Assembly (NCBI GenBank): GCA_020444415.1
Contig: JAHLLA010000010.1
Location: 1 to 64,000, forward strand
Direction of reading: 5' to 3'
Source: Bacteroidota bacterium
Lineage (GTDB): Bacteria > Bacteroidota > Bacteroidia > Bacteroidales > F082
Length of the DNA: 64,000 nt
Below are positions 52,284 through 60,428 of this stretch, in pieces; position 1 is the stretch's first letter, and the number at the start of each line of letters is the position of its first letter. The notes under the pieces are model-generated. The model saw only the letters and a list, made by a program, of their open reading frames with translations, searched no databases and was not told the DNA's origin. A program made the position numbers and the translations under genes.

Positions 52284-54315
52284 AAGAAACTTCCTGTTGT
52301 TGCTGAAAAAGATCTTTTCAGATAAAGCATATATCAGGATTCGCTATTTATTTGTTTTTAGGCGCTTCCCAAATTTAAAGAAGCCAAAAACTTTCAATGA
52401 AAAAATTAACTGGCTGAAATTAAATTACAACAATGTAGAACTGACAAAATTTGCAGATAAATATGAAGTAAGGAGTTACATCAAAAATCAAATCGGCGGG
52501 CAATATTTAAATACAATTTATGGCATTTATAATTCGGCTGAAGAAATCGACTGGAATTTATTTCCTCAAAACTTTGTATTAAAAGCAACACACGGATCGG
52601 GCTGGATTATTATTTGTAAGGATAAAAGCCGTTTCGATACAGAACAGGCAAAAACAGAAATGAACAAATGGTTAAGCCAGAATTACTACGATTTATGGGG
52701 AGAAAAAGTTTATAAAAACATTCAACCCCGTATCATTTGCGAAAAATTTTTAGAAGGAAGACCGGAAGAAGGCATAGTAGACTATAAATTTTATTGTTTT
52801 AACGGCATTCCCCGATTTTTACATGTGGATGTAAACAGGCATAACGATCAGCATTATATTAACTTTTACGACCTGAAATGGAACAAACTCCCTATCAGGA
52901 AAGGGTATCCCAATTCAGCAAAATCAGACCGAAAACCCGAAAGCCTTGATGTGATGATTGACATCGCTACAAAATTATCTCGTAATCTTCCATTTGTCAG
53001 GGTCGATTTATATGAGGAGAAAGGTAGCGTAATTTTCGGTGAACTTACTTTTTATCCTCAAAACGGGCTTTCCTCATTCTACCCGAAAAAATACGAACGA
53101 GAATTTGGCACTTTTATAAGCCTGGAAGATATCAAAAAGCAAAAAAAAACTTTTTTTAGTTCACCTTCATGGCACATGTTACACCGTGGTAGACATATAC
53201 TTTCGAAATATAGTGGGTTTGAAAAACTCATTACCCAGATGAAATTAAAAAGAGGTGATTTCATGGATGATGACTTTATAAAATATATGAATAGTGCAGA
53301 CCAGGTTTTACTCAATCCAATTTCCCCACTGAAACTTCCTAAAGTAGGGCTTGTTAAAGATATTGACAATTATGGAACATTTGTACAAAAACGATCTCAC
53401 TGGCCTAAATATGAACGTTTTTTAATCAACAATAAAATACCTTATGCATTTTTAAACATTCACGATTCTGATTGGATGGAGAAAAGCAAAGAATTTGATC
53501 TCATTATCTACAGGCCTGATAATTCTCCTTCGGGCGTGTTCGAGGCCAAAACCAAAATACATTATATTGAAAAGTATTTAAACAAATTTTGCTTCCCAAA
53601 TTGTCATGAGATTTGGGCCTATGAAGATAAAGTGAGAGCAAATTACTTATATCAATATTTTAAGATTCCACATATCAACACCTTTATATCAAACAGCAAA
53701 TCAGAAACTAAAGCATATATCAAACAGTGCAGTTATCCCTTTGTTTCAAAAATAACTTGTGGTTCTGTTTCTCGTGGTGTTCAACTCATCCGTAATGAAC
53801 GACAAGCAGAAAGATTGGTAAAGAAAGTTTTTGCCGAAGGGCGAAAGACCTACTGGACTGAGCAAAGGCAAAAGAATTATGTATATTTCCAGGAGTTTGT
53901 CCGTGATGCTTATTTTGATCTGAGAATTATTGTTATTCACAATAAAATTACAGGCTACTACAGATTAACTCCGGACAATGATTTCAGGGCATCAGGGGCT
54001 GGCATATGGCAACTAAATGTTTCGGAATTGCCCAGAGCGGCGATGGAGTTAGCCGTTAGAGTGAAAGAAAACTTGGAATTGACGGTTGTAGCCGTCGACT
54101 TAATGAAACCAAAGGGATCAAAGGAATTTCTGGTTATCGAGTCTTCTGTATTTTTTGATGTGGATTTTCCTTCTGAACTTTATATTGATGATGTGGCAGG
54201 ATATTACCACTGGGAGAAAAGAAATGGCAAATTATCCTTCGAGTTTCAACCTGGGAATTATTGGATGCAAGAATTAATCGCACTTGAATTGGTTGAAAAA
54301 TACCAAAAAAAATAG
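52273..54315 (+). CDS. double ATP-grasp protein (TupA-like plus RimK-like)
   Basis: A 680-residue fusion. Residues about 1-300 match the TupA-like ATP-grasp family found in glycan loci (NEKINWLKL, ADKYEVRSYI, FVLKATHGSGW, CEKFLEG, VRVDLYEE). Residues about 335-680 resemble a RimK-type ATP-grasp (FVSKITCGSVSRGVQL, YFQEFVRDAYFDLRIIVI, VVAVDLMKP). ATP-grasp ligases make amide or peptide bonds, so it could attach amino acids to sugars, e.g. as in teichuronopeptide-like glycans. Each half keeps plausible ATP-binding residues. I know of the halves separately; the fusion is worth checking. Confidence 0.8.
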   Translation: MKTKRNFLLLLKKIFSDKAYIRIRYLFVFRRFPNLKKPKTFNEKINWLKLNYNNVELTKFADKYEVRSYIKNQIGGQYLNTIYGIYNSAEEIDWNLFPQNFVLKATHGSGWIIICKDKSRFDTEQAKTEMNKWLSQNYYDLWGEKVYKNIQPRIICEKFLEGRPEEGIVDYKFYCFNGIPRFLHVDVNRHNDQHYINFYDLKWNKLPIRKGYPNSAKSDRKPESLDVMIDIATKLSRNLPFVRVDLYEEKGSVIFGELTFYPQNGLSSFYPKKYEREFGTFISLEDIKKQKKTFFSSPSWHMLHRGRHILSKYSGFEKLITQMKLKRGDFMDDDFIKYMNSADQVLLNPISPLKLPKVGLVKDIDNYGTFVQKRSHWPKYERFLINNKIPYAFLNIHDSDWMEKSKEFDLIIYRPDNSPSGVFEAKTKIHYIEKYLNKFCFPNCHEIWAYEDKVRANYLYQYFKIPHINTFISNSKSETKAYIKQCSYPFVSKITCGSVSRGVQLIRNERQAERLVKKVFAEGRKTYWTEQRQKNYVYFQEFVRDAYFDLRIIVIHNKITGYYRLTPDNDFRASGAGIWQLNVSELPRAAMELAVRVKENLELTVVAVDLMKPKGSKEFLVIESSVFFDVDFPSELYIDDVAGYYHWEKRNGKLSFEFQPGNYWMQELIALELVEKYQKK

Positions 54316-54345
54316 CACAACACTCAATCTGATTTTTTTGCTTTC

Positions 54346-55518
54346 ATGAAAATCTTATTCATCCATAATGATTATGCGAAGCCGAGTGGTGAAGAACATG
54401 CTGCTGAAGGCTTGGCCAACATCCTCACAAACAAAGGCCACACAATTAATTGGTATCGTAGAAGTTCTGCTGAAATCGGAAAAGCGGGAATTAACAAATT
54501 CCAGGCTTTTTTTTCTGGTTTTTACAATCGGAAATCCATACGTCATATCGTTCAGAAAATAAACCAATTCAATCCTGATATCATTCAGGTTCAGAATCTA
54601 TACCCGCTTATTTCACCGGCAGTTCTAAGTGAGATAAGTAAAACCGGAGTTCCTATTGTGATGCGCTGCCCCAACTATCGTATATTTTGCCCGAATGGAC
54701 TGTTTTTAGATACAAAAGGCCAGGTTTGCGAAAAGTGCACTGGGCCACTTAAAGAAACCTGGTGTATTCTTAAAAATTGTGAGTGGCATTTGCCTAAAAG
54801 CATCGGTTATGGATTGCGAAATATGTACGCCCGCCTAAGCTCAGCTTTTACAGGGCATGTGAATGCTTTTATCGTACAATCCGAATTTCAAAGGGATAAA
54901 TTTATTCAATTGGGTATTGCGGAAAACAGGCTCCATATCATTCCAGGTATAACGCCTCCCCTACTAGCTTCGTCAGAAGAAACATTGGGTGAGAAGGTCA
55001 CTTTTGTAGGAAGAGCAAGCCCGGAAAAAGGAATTTATGAATTTGTGGAAGCAGCAAAGCATTTACCAGGTATTCCCTTTGCCGTGGCTGGAAGAATTGA
55101 TGAAAAATGTGCCGGGATAATAAATAATTCACCTTCAAATATTGAGTGGACCGGTTTTATTTCAGATGAAAAACTGGATGAATTATACATTAATTCCAGG
55201 GTGATTGTTATTCCAAGTAAATGGTATGAGGGATTCCCCAATGTCATCACGCGCGCTATGATCCATGGGAAACCAGTCATCACATCGAATTTAGGTGTCA
55301 TGGCATCCATTATCGATCATCAAAAAAACGGGCTACTTACTGAACCCGGCAATACAGAGCAATTAATAGCAGCCATTGACGAACTTTACAAGGATAAAGA
55401 TAGGTGTAAAGAAATGGGTCAGCAAGGCAAAAAGAAAGCTGAAGGCGCCTATTCTGATAACATCATATATACCCGGTTGATGGAGACTTACAAAGCTACT
55501 TTGTCCGGGCTTACCTGA
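54346..55518 (+). CDS. family 4 glycosyltransferase, Cys-rich insert
   Basis: A 390-residue GT-B enzyme that starts FIHNDYAKPSGEEHAAEGLAN, like the PglA/exopolysaccharide group. A Cys-rich segment (CPNYRIFCPNG..CEKCTG..WCILKNC, about 108-147) is found in this subfamily and may bind a metal. In the donor site the second Glu of EX7E is Arg (YEGFPNVITRAM). It is the last plus-strand gene of the locus. Confidence 0.86.
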   Translation: MKILFIHNDYAKPSGEEHAAEGLANILTNKGHTINWYRRSSAEIGKAGINKFQAFFSGFYNRKSIRHIVQKINQFNPDIIQVQNLYPLISPAVLSEISKTGVPIVMRCPNYRIFCPNGLFLDTKGQVCEKCTGPLKETWCILKNCEWHLPKSIGYGLRNMYARLSSAFTGHVNAFIVQSEFQRDKFIQLGIAENRLHIIPGITPPLLASSEETLGEKVTFVGRASPEKGIYEFVEAAKHLPGIPFAVAGRIDEKCAGIINNSPSNIEWTGFISDEKLDELYINSRVIVIPSKWYEGFPNVITRAMIHGKPVITSNLGVMASIIDHQKNGLLTEPGNTEQLIAAIDELYKDKDRCKEMGQQGKKKAEGAYSDNIIYTRLMETYKATLSGLT

Positions 55519-55533
55519 AAATCTCTTTTTTAG

Positions 55534-55560
55534 ATTAAGAAAGCATTTCATTTTCTTAAT
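55534..55560. terminator. hairpin between convergent genes
   Basis: ATTAAGAAA (55534-55542) pairs with TTTCTTAAT (55552-55560) around a 9-nt loop. T-rich sequence precedes and follows. It lies between the plus-strand glycan operon and the minus-strand block, so it may stop both. Confidence 0.5.
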
Positions 55561-55616
55561 ACAATTCCACTACTTTTCTATTTTTTTTGTGCAATAGCGA
55601 GTTGATTGCAGTTAAA

Positions 55617-56384
55617 TCAACCGGCGCGTTTCATTTTTAATTTCTTTAACCCCGTTCGTACGATCAGTTGATATCTTACATGTCCGGAAAATGAAACCTT
55701 TTTGCCCATACCCTGCCTGATAGCGGTTATACAAGGTCCACATATCCCACAAGGTGAGTTATTTGTTCTCGGGTTATGGCAAAACCACGTCAGATCCATT
55801 AAATCTCTAAAACCTGCTTTTTCAGCTATTGGTATCATAGCGGTTTTTGTAAGGTTTATAATTGGAAACCGGTAATATTTCAGTAAAGTATAAAGATCCT
55901 TGAATTTGGTTTTCACATCAACAACACGTACCTTATCATTTCCATCTGCAACAAATTTCATTTCTCTGTTTATCAAATCATGCATTCTTCCCGGCCTTTG
56001 TATGGAAAGTTCCATGTCGTAAATACCGGCCTCTTCACAATAAGAAGCCAACCAGGCATATTGGCCTCCTAACTCAACTGATTTTGTTAATCTTTCAAAA
56101 TTTGGCAGTAATAAGTTTTCCTTATCAACTTCCTCTAGTTCAACGATAATTGTTGGAAGTAATAATTCTTCGGTAAAAGGAAATTTCTGTAACATTTTTA
56201 ACCTGATGCCATTCATAGCCCTTATCTCAGCATCAGTTGATTTTCTTGTTGGATCAATAATATAATGTGGTTGCACCGTTTTCTTTTCAACGACCAATAA
56301 TTGAAGTAGCCTGAAAGTTGAATCCCATCCTCCTGTCCAAAAAATATTAACAGTTTTTTTTTCGGTCATATCAAACGATTTCAA
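55617..56384 (-). CDS. QueC-like PP-loop (ATP pyrophosphatase) protein
   Basis: A 255-residue PP-loop protein. WTGGWDST (16-23) is the SGGxDST ATP-binding loop variant; FCHNPRTNNSPCGICGPC (about 216-233) is a CX11CX2CX2C zinc site like that of 7-cyano-7-deazaguanine synthase QueC. In a glycan locus it is unlikely to make preQ0; it may activate a carboxylate or make an amide/nitrile on a sugar precursor. Start could be Met1 or Met6. It ends the minus-strand block. Confidence 0.75.
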   Translation of the reverse strand: MKSFDMTEKKTVNIFWTGGWDSTFRLLQLLVVEKKTVQPHYIIDPTRKSTDAEIRAMNGIRLKMLQKFPFTEELLLPTIIVELEEVDKENLLLPNFERLTKSVELGGQYAWLASYCEEAGIYDMELSIQRPGRMHDLINREMKFVADGNDKVRVVDVKTKFKDLYTLLKYYRFPIINLTKTAMIPIAEKAGFRDLMDLTWFCHNPRTNNSPCGICGPCITAIRQGMGKKVSFSGHVRYQLIVRTGLKKLKMKRAG

Positions 56385-56412
56385 TAAATTAAATTTAAGC
56401 CGCGTTTATTGT

Positions 56413-57168
56413 TCATTTTTTTCCTGATAATTTGTGCTTGAAAAACAGGTATATGAACAAAGGAAACGTGTCTAAATTTCGCTTCCACATTTTTTTTGGT
56501 TCCTGTATCATCCTGTAAAGCCATTCCAGCCCCGAATTTTGCATCCATTTGGGAGCCCTTTTTACTGTGCCTGCATGAAAATCGAATGCTGCACCGATGG
56601 CCATCATCGCAGCGTTAATTTTATTTTTATGATCAGCCACCCATTTCTCCTGCCTCGGGCAACCCCTGCCAACAAACACAATGTGGGCACCTGATTCATT
56701 GATTTTTTTAATATCCGCCGCATCTTCGATCTCGCTTGCCTCTCTGAATCGATCCGCATGCACGCCACAAATTTTGATTCCAGGATATGTATGGCTTATA
56801 AAAGATACCAATCTATCAAGGGTATCTTTTGTGCTCCCGTAAAGATACAATAGCAGTTTGTTTTCATTTGCTTTTTCCAGCACATATAAAGTGAGATCGG
56901 GACCACTCACGCGGTCTTTAAGATCTAACTTATAAAAACTATTTAACGCCCACCTGATCGGCTGTCCATCGGGAACTACCAGGTCAATCTCATTTACAAT
57001 TTTCTTTAAATCATGATCCCTCACGGCTTCAATTAGCCCGTGAACGGCCAGTGCTGAAACCGTATAGCTATGATGAGAAATCGCGTTGGAAATGATCTTA
57101 TCGGTTGCTTTAACATAGTTGGTAGCGCAAAAATGCACCCCATAAAGCGGATATGTTTGATCAGACAT
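56413..57168 (-). CDS. WecG/TagA/CpsF-family glycosyltransferase
   Basis: A 251-residue GT26 enzyme, transferring N-acetyl-mannosaminuronic acid, ManNAc or similar to a lipid-linked acceptor. VPDGQPIRWAL (about 67-77) contains the key Asp; LLYLYGSTKDT and VFVGRGCPRQEKWVADH (about 173-189) are family signatures. Near the C terminus AIGAAFDFHAGTVKRAP is conserved. It lies 28 bp from the PP-loop gene and 4 bp from the epimerase gene. Confidence 0.9.
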   Translation of the reverse strand: MSDQTYPLYGVHFCATNYVKATDKIISNAISHHSYTVSALAVHGLIEAVRDHDLKKIVNEIDLVVPDGQPIRWALNSFYKLDLKDRVSGPDLTLYVLEKANENKLLLYLYGSTKDTLDRLVSFISHTYPGIKICGVHADRFREASEIEDAADIKKINESGAHIVFVGRGCPRQEKWVADHKNKINAAMMAIGAAFDFHAGTVKRAPKWMQNSGLEWLYRMIQEPKKMWKRNLDTFPLFIYLFFKHKLSGKK

Positions 57169-57172
57169 GGAA

Positions 57173-58237
57173 CTATTTCAGTTTTGTTTCAACAGCAGAA
57201 ATCATTTCAGTTAAAATCTTCCTGATATCATAGGTATATTTCCATTCTGGATAATGAGATTGAAATTTACGAACATCCGAAACGTACCAGATATGATCCC
57301 CGATCCGGGCCTGATCTGAAATTGAATACTTCAATTGATAACCAGCAATTTCGTCAATTAAACGAATGGCTTCCAACATAGACACATTAGAGAACCGCGA
57401 ACCGCCTATATTATAAACTTCGCCAGTACGTGGTTTCTTAAAAAAGCTCCAAAATGCCTGTATCAGATCCTTGCTATGTATATTATCTCTGACCTGTTTT
57501 CCTTTGTATCCGAATACGGTATACGCTTTATTCGTCACGGCACATTCTACCAAATATGCCAGAAAACCATGAAGTTCTGCACCATTATGTGCTGGTCCTG
57601 TTAGGCATCCACCTCTGAAAGAAACCGTTTTCATGCCGAAGTATTTTCCATATTCCTGCACCATAACATCCGCTGCAAGTTTACTGGCACCAAAGAGGCT
57701 GTGTTTTGAATCATCAATCGACATTTGCTCATCAATCCCAAATTCGCTGAAGGGATGGTTTTTTTCAACTTCCCACCGGTATTCAAGTTCTGTTAAAGGC
57801 AAGTAATTGGGTGTATCTCCATAAACTTTATTGGTACTTGTGTAGATAAACACGGCATCTTTGCAATATTGACGTGTTAGTTCCAATAAGTTCAATGTTC
57901 CATTGGCATTAATGCCAAAATCTGTTAAAGGTTCTTTGGCTGCCCAATCGTGAGAAGGTTGAGCAGCAGTATGTATCACACCCTCAATTTCACCCGAATA
58001 TTTTTTAAACAGTTCCTCTAGCGCCTGATAATTCCGAATATCGAGATTATAATATTCAAAATGTTCTAGCATCTCCCTTTGTTTATCTGTTACCCAGGCA
58101 GTACTCGCCTCTTTTCCAAAAAAGTAAGCTCTCATATTATTATCAATCCCAACAATATGAAACCCCTTTTCGTGGAAAAACGTAACGGACTCACTGCCAA
58201 TAAGCCCTGCAGAGCCTGTTATAATGATCGTTTTCAT
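57173..58237 (-). CDS. SDR-family NDP-sugar epimerase (CDP-paratose epimerase-like)
   Basis: A 354-residue extended SDR. The NAD loop is GSAGLIG (8-14) and the segment [10 protein letters not shown] (32-41) and TSTNKVYG (133-140) match the CDP-tyvelose/paratose 2-epimerase group. The catalytic YxxxK is changed to F182-x3-K186 ([11 protein letters not shown]). The RGGCLTGP region is complete. The Tyr-to-Phe change would alter hydride/proton handling, but I recall a subfamily with the same HSLFGASK motif, so it is likely functional. A -7-like box TACCTTTA lies upstream (complement of 58278-58285). Confidence 0.85.
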   Translation of the reverse strand: MKTIIITGSAGLIGSESVTFFHEKGFHIVGIDNNMRAYFFGKEASTAWVTDKQREMLEHFEYYNLDIRNYQALEELFKKYSGEIEGVIHTAAQPSHDWAAKEPLTDFGINANGTLNLLELTRQYCKDAVFIYTSTNKVYGDTPNYLPLTELEYRWEVEKNHPFSEFGIDEQMSIDDSKHSLFGASKLAADVMVQEYGKYFGMKTVSFRGGCLTGPAHNGAELHGFLAYLVECAVTNKAYTVFGYKGKQVRDNIHSKDLIQAFWSFFKKPRTGEVYNIGGSRFSNVSMLEAIRLIDEIAGYQLKYSISDQARIGDHIWYVSDVRKFQSHYPEWKYTYDIRKILTEMISAVETKLK

Positions 58238-58396
58238 AATTAACTTTTGGTGTTTTGTTTATACTTTGATTTTGGTATAAAGGTACAATTTAATCCACTT
58301 TTTTTTTTGTAATCATTGTGACTGACCTCACCCATTAATATATTAAGATAGTTACGGCTACATCTTGATCATTCCAACAACTACATAATTACCCTT

Positions 58397-58436
58397 AAAA
58401 ACAAAATCCTCATAAGTTATTTACTTACAAGGATTT
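58397..58436 (-). terminator. terminator of the tRNA-Leu pair
   Basis: On the minus strand AAATCCT (complement of 58430-58436) pairs with AGGATTT (complement of 58404-58410), and an inner stem TAAGT/ACTTA pairs around a 5-nt loop. The hairpin is followed by TTGTTTTT. It starts 14 bp after the 3' end of tRNA-Leu(CAG). Confidence 0.8.
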
Positions 58437-58449
58437 AGAAAAATAATAG

Positions 58450-58533
58450 TGCCCAAGAAAGGACTCGAACCTTCACGACCGTTCGGTCACTACACCCTGA
58501 ATGTAGCGCGTCTACCAATTCCGCCACTTGGGC
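58450..58533 (-). tRNA. tRNA-Leu (CAG)
   Basis: The minus strand folds as a class II tRNA: acceptor GCCCAAG/CTTGGGC, D-arm with GGTAGACGCG, anticodon stem CTACA/TGTAG with loop TTCAGGG (anticodon CAG), a long variable arm, T-loop GGTTCGAGTCC and discriminator A. No CCA is encoded. Confidence 0.95.
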
Positions 58534-58566
58534 TTAATGTGTGTGAGTGGGGTGTGTGAGTGTTTG

Positions 58567-58650
58567 TGCCCAGAACAAGAATCGAACTTGCACTCCCTAG
58601 CGGGAACATGGCCCTCAACCATGCGCGTCTACCATTTCCGCCACCTGGGC
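58567..58650 (-). tRNA. tRNA-Leu (GAG)
   Basis: The minus strand folds as a class II tRNA: acceptor GCCCAGG/TCTGGGC, D-arm with GGTAGACGCG, anticodon stem CATGG/CCATG with loop TTGAGGG (anticodon GAG), long variable arm, T-loop AGTTCGATTCT and discriminator A. It lies 33 bp upstream of tRNA-Leu(CAG) and is co-transcribed with it. Confidence 0.95.
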
Positions 58651-58661
58651 AATTGCGAGTG

Positions 58662-58694
58662 CAAAAGTAATATTTATTCTTTTTAACTGACAAA
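58662..58694 (-). promoter_or_regulatory. tRNA-Leu promoter
   Basis: On the minus strand TTTG (complement of 58691-58694), 21-bp spacer, then TACTTTTG (complement of 58662-58669), matching the Bacteroidetes -33/-7 consensus. The tRNA 5' end is 12 bp further on. Confidence 0.75.
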
Positions 58695-58747
58695 TGATTC
58701 TCTATTTTTAAAATTGATTTCAAAACAAAATACTCCAATTAAAACCA

Positions 58748-58755
58748 TAATTTTG
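58748..58755 (+). promoter_or_regulatory. -7 box for DUF4301 gene
   Basis: TAATTTTG matches TAnnTTTG and ends 21 bp before ATG 58777. No TTTG was found at the usual -33 distance. Confidence 0.45.
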
Positions 58756-58776
58756 CAATAGATTAAAACCTGAATT

Positions 58777-60324
58777 ATGTTTACTGAAAAAGACATCCTC
58801 CAATTTAAAAGTAAAGGTCTATCGACCGAAGATATTGAAAGGCAAATCGTTTATTTCAAAAAAGGCTTTCCTTTTATAAATCTTGTAGATCCCGCTACAC
58901 CTGGCAATGGCCTTCATACACATACTGAAAACGAAATTAAAGAACTGGAACGCTATTTTGAAAACCATCGAGATGAGTACGACATCATCAAATTTGTTCC
59001 CGCATCCGGGGCGGCCAGTCGGATGTTCAAACACTTATTTGAATTCAGGGATAAATTTGCCGACACCAAACCCGACCCGGCTGAACTGGAACAAAATAAA
59101 AGCTACCATGCAGTACATCAATTTTTTAAAAACCTGAAATCGTTTGCATTTTATGATGATTTGAAAGCTCTTTTAGAAAAAGAAAGTCTTTCTGTTGATG
59201 ATCTGTTAAATTCAGGTGATCATCATTTAATTCTGGATTACTTACTATCTGAAAAAGGGCTCAATTACGCCAATCTTCCAAAGGGGTTACTTGCCTTTCA
59301 TTCTTATAAAAATAGCAGCAGGCTGGCAGTAGAAGAACACCTGGTTGAGAGTATTAATTATGCTACCGATGTTAATAAAAAAAGTTATCTTCATTTAACA
59401 GTATCGCCTGAACACCTGGAAAATTTTAAGAGATCCATTAGTGATAAGAAGAAGGCTTACGAAGATGAATTTGATATTACATTGCACATATCATTTTCAT
59501 TACAAAAGCCTTCAACCGATATGATTGCTGTTGATATGGAGAACAATCCATTCAGACGGGAAGATGGCAGGCTATTATTCAGGCCAGGCGGGCATGGCGC
59601 TTTAATTGAAAATTTAAATGATCTAGATGCCGAAATTGTTTTCATTAAGAATATTGACAACATCGTTCCCGATCATTTGCGGAGCACAACTTACTTGTAT
59701 AAGAGAGCCATTGGAGGCTTATTGCTGAAATTACAGGAAAAAACATTTGATTTTCTTGACACGCTGGATGATGGCAATATTAGCGAAACAGAGTTGGAAA
59801 ACATGAAGGATTTTGCTGAAAAGAACCTCAATATTTTCATCCCTGCTGCTTATAAAGGCTACGATCATATGGATCGTATCGACTTTCTTTATAATAAGCT
59901 GAACAGACCTATACGCATTTGCGGCATGGTTAAAAACGAAGGAGAGCCTGGTGGTGGCCCCTATTGGGTAATGAATGAGAATGATGAGATTTCACTGCAG
60001 ATTGTTGAATCTTCCCAAATGGATATGAGTAATCCTGACCAGGAAAGAATTGTTGGAAAAGCAACCCATTTCAATCCGGTTGACCTCGTTTGTGGCATCA
60101 AAAATCATAAGGGTGAAAAATTTAACCTGAAAGAATTCGTTGACCCCAACACAGGTTTTATTTCTCAAAAATCGCAAAACGGGAAATCATTGAAAGCACA
60201 GGAACTTCCCGGATTATGGAATGGCGCTATGGCCGATTGGATTACTATTTTCGTGGAAACCCCTATCATTACCTTCAACCCGGTAAAAACAGTTAATGAT
60301 TTATTACGACCTGAACATCAATAA
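58777..60324 (+). CDS. DUF4301 family protein
   Basis: A 515-residue cytoplasmic protein. FVPASGAASRMFKHLFEF (about 74-91), RPGGHGALIENLNDLDAEIVFIKNIDNI (about 268-295) and CGMVKNEGEPGGGPYWV (about 385-401) are the family's conserved blocks. They resemble nucleotidyltransferase loops (SGAxSRM; NDLDAD), so a sugar-nucleotide-type transferase role is conceivable. It is characteristic of Bacteroidota and monocistronic here, divergent from the tRNA pair. Function is unknown. Confidence 0.88.
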   Translation: MFTEKDILQFKSKGLSTEDIERQIVYFKKGFPFINLVDPATPGNGLHTHTENEIKELERYFENHRDEYDIIKFVPASGAASRMFKHLFEFRDKFADTKPDPAELEQNKSYHAVHQFFKNLKSFAFYDDLKALLEKESLSVDDLLNSGDHHLILDYLLSEKGLNYANLPKGLLAFHSYKNSSRLAVEEHLVESINYATDVNKKSYLHLTVSPEHLENFKRSISDKKKAYEDEFDITLHISFSLQKPSTDMIAVDMENNPFRREDGRLLFRPGGHGALIENLNDLDAEIVFIKNIDNIVPDHLRSTTYLYKRAIGGLLLKLQEKTFDFLDTLDDGNISETELENMKDFAEKNLNIFIPAAYKGYDHMDRIDFLYNKLNRPIRICGMVKNEGEPGGGPYWVMNENDEISLQIVESSQMDMSNPDQERIVGKATHFNPVDLVCGIKNHKGEKFNLKEFVDPNTGFISQKSQNGKSLKAQELPGLWNGAMADWITIFVETPIITFNPVKTVNDLLRPEHQ

Positions 60325-60398
60325 ACTCCATTTAGCCAAGGGTGTAATTCTTAACTTTTTCTTAATACGCAGAATACAAATTTCTTATAATTCAAATG

Positions 60399-60428
60399 TA
60401 ATTTTGTAGTTATATAATATATAACTAC
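60399..60428 (+). promoter_or_regulatory. -7 box and palindrome abutting the lipoprotein start
   Basis: TAATTTTG (60399-60406) is followed at once by GTAGTTATAT (60406-60415) pairing with ATATAACTAC (60419-60428), a perfect 10-bp stem ending at the base before ATG 60429. If transcribed it hides the ribosome entry site; as DNA it could be an operator over the transcription start. The Crp-family regulator at 62142 is a candidate binder. Confidence 0.5.

Noticed and set aside
58450-58650. tRNA-Leu pair as integration site of a genomic island carrying the glycan locus
   Set aside because: No integrase gene and no direct repeat of a tRNA 3' end was found in the window; adjacency alone is not enough.
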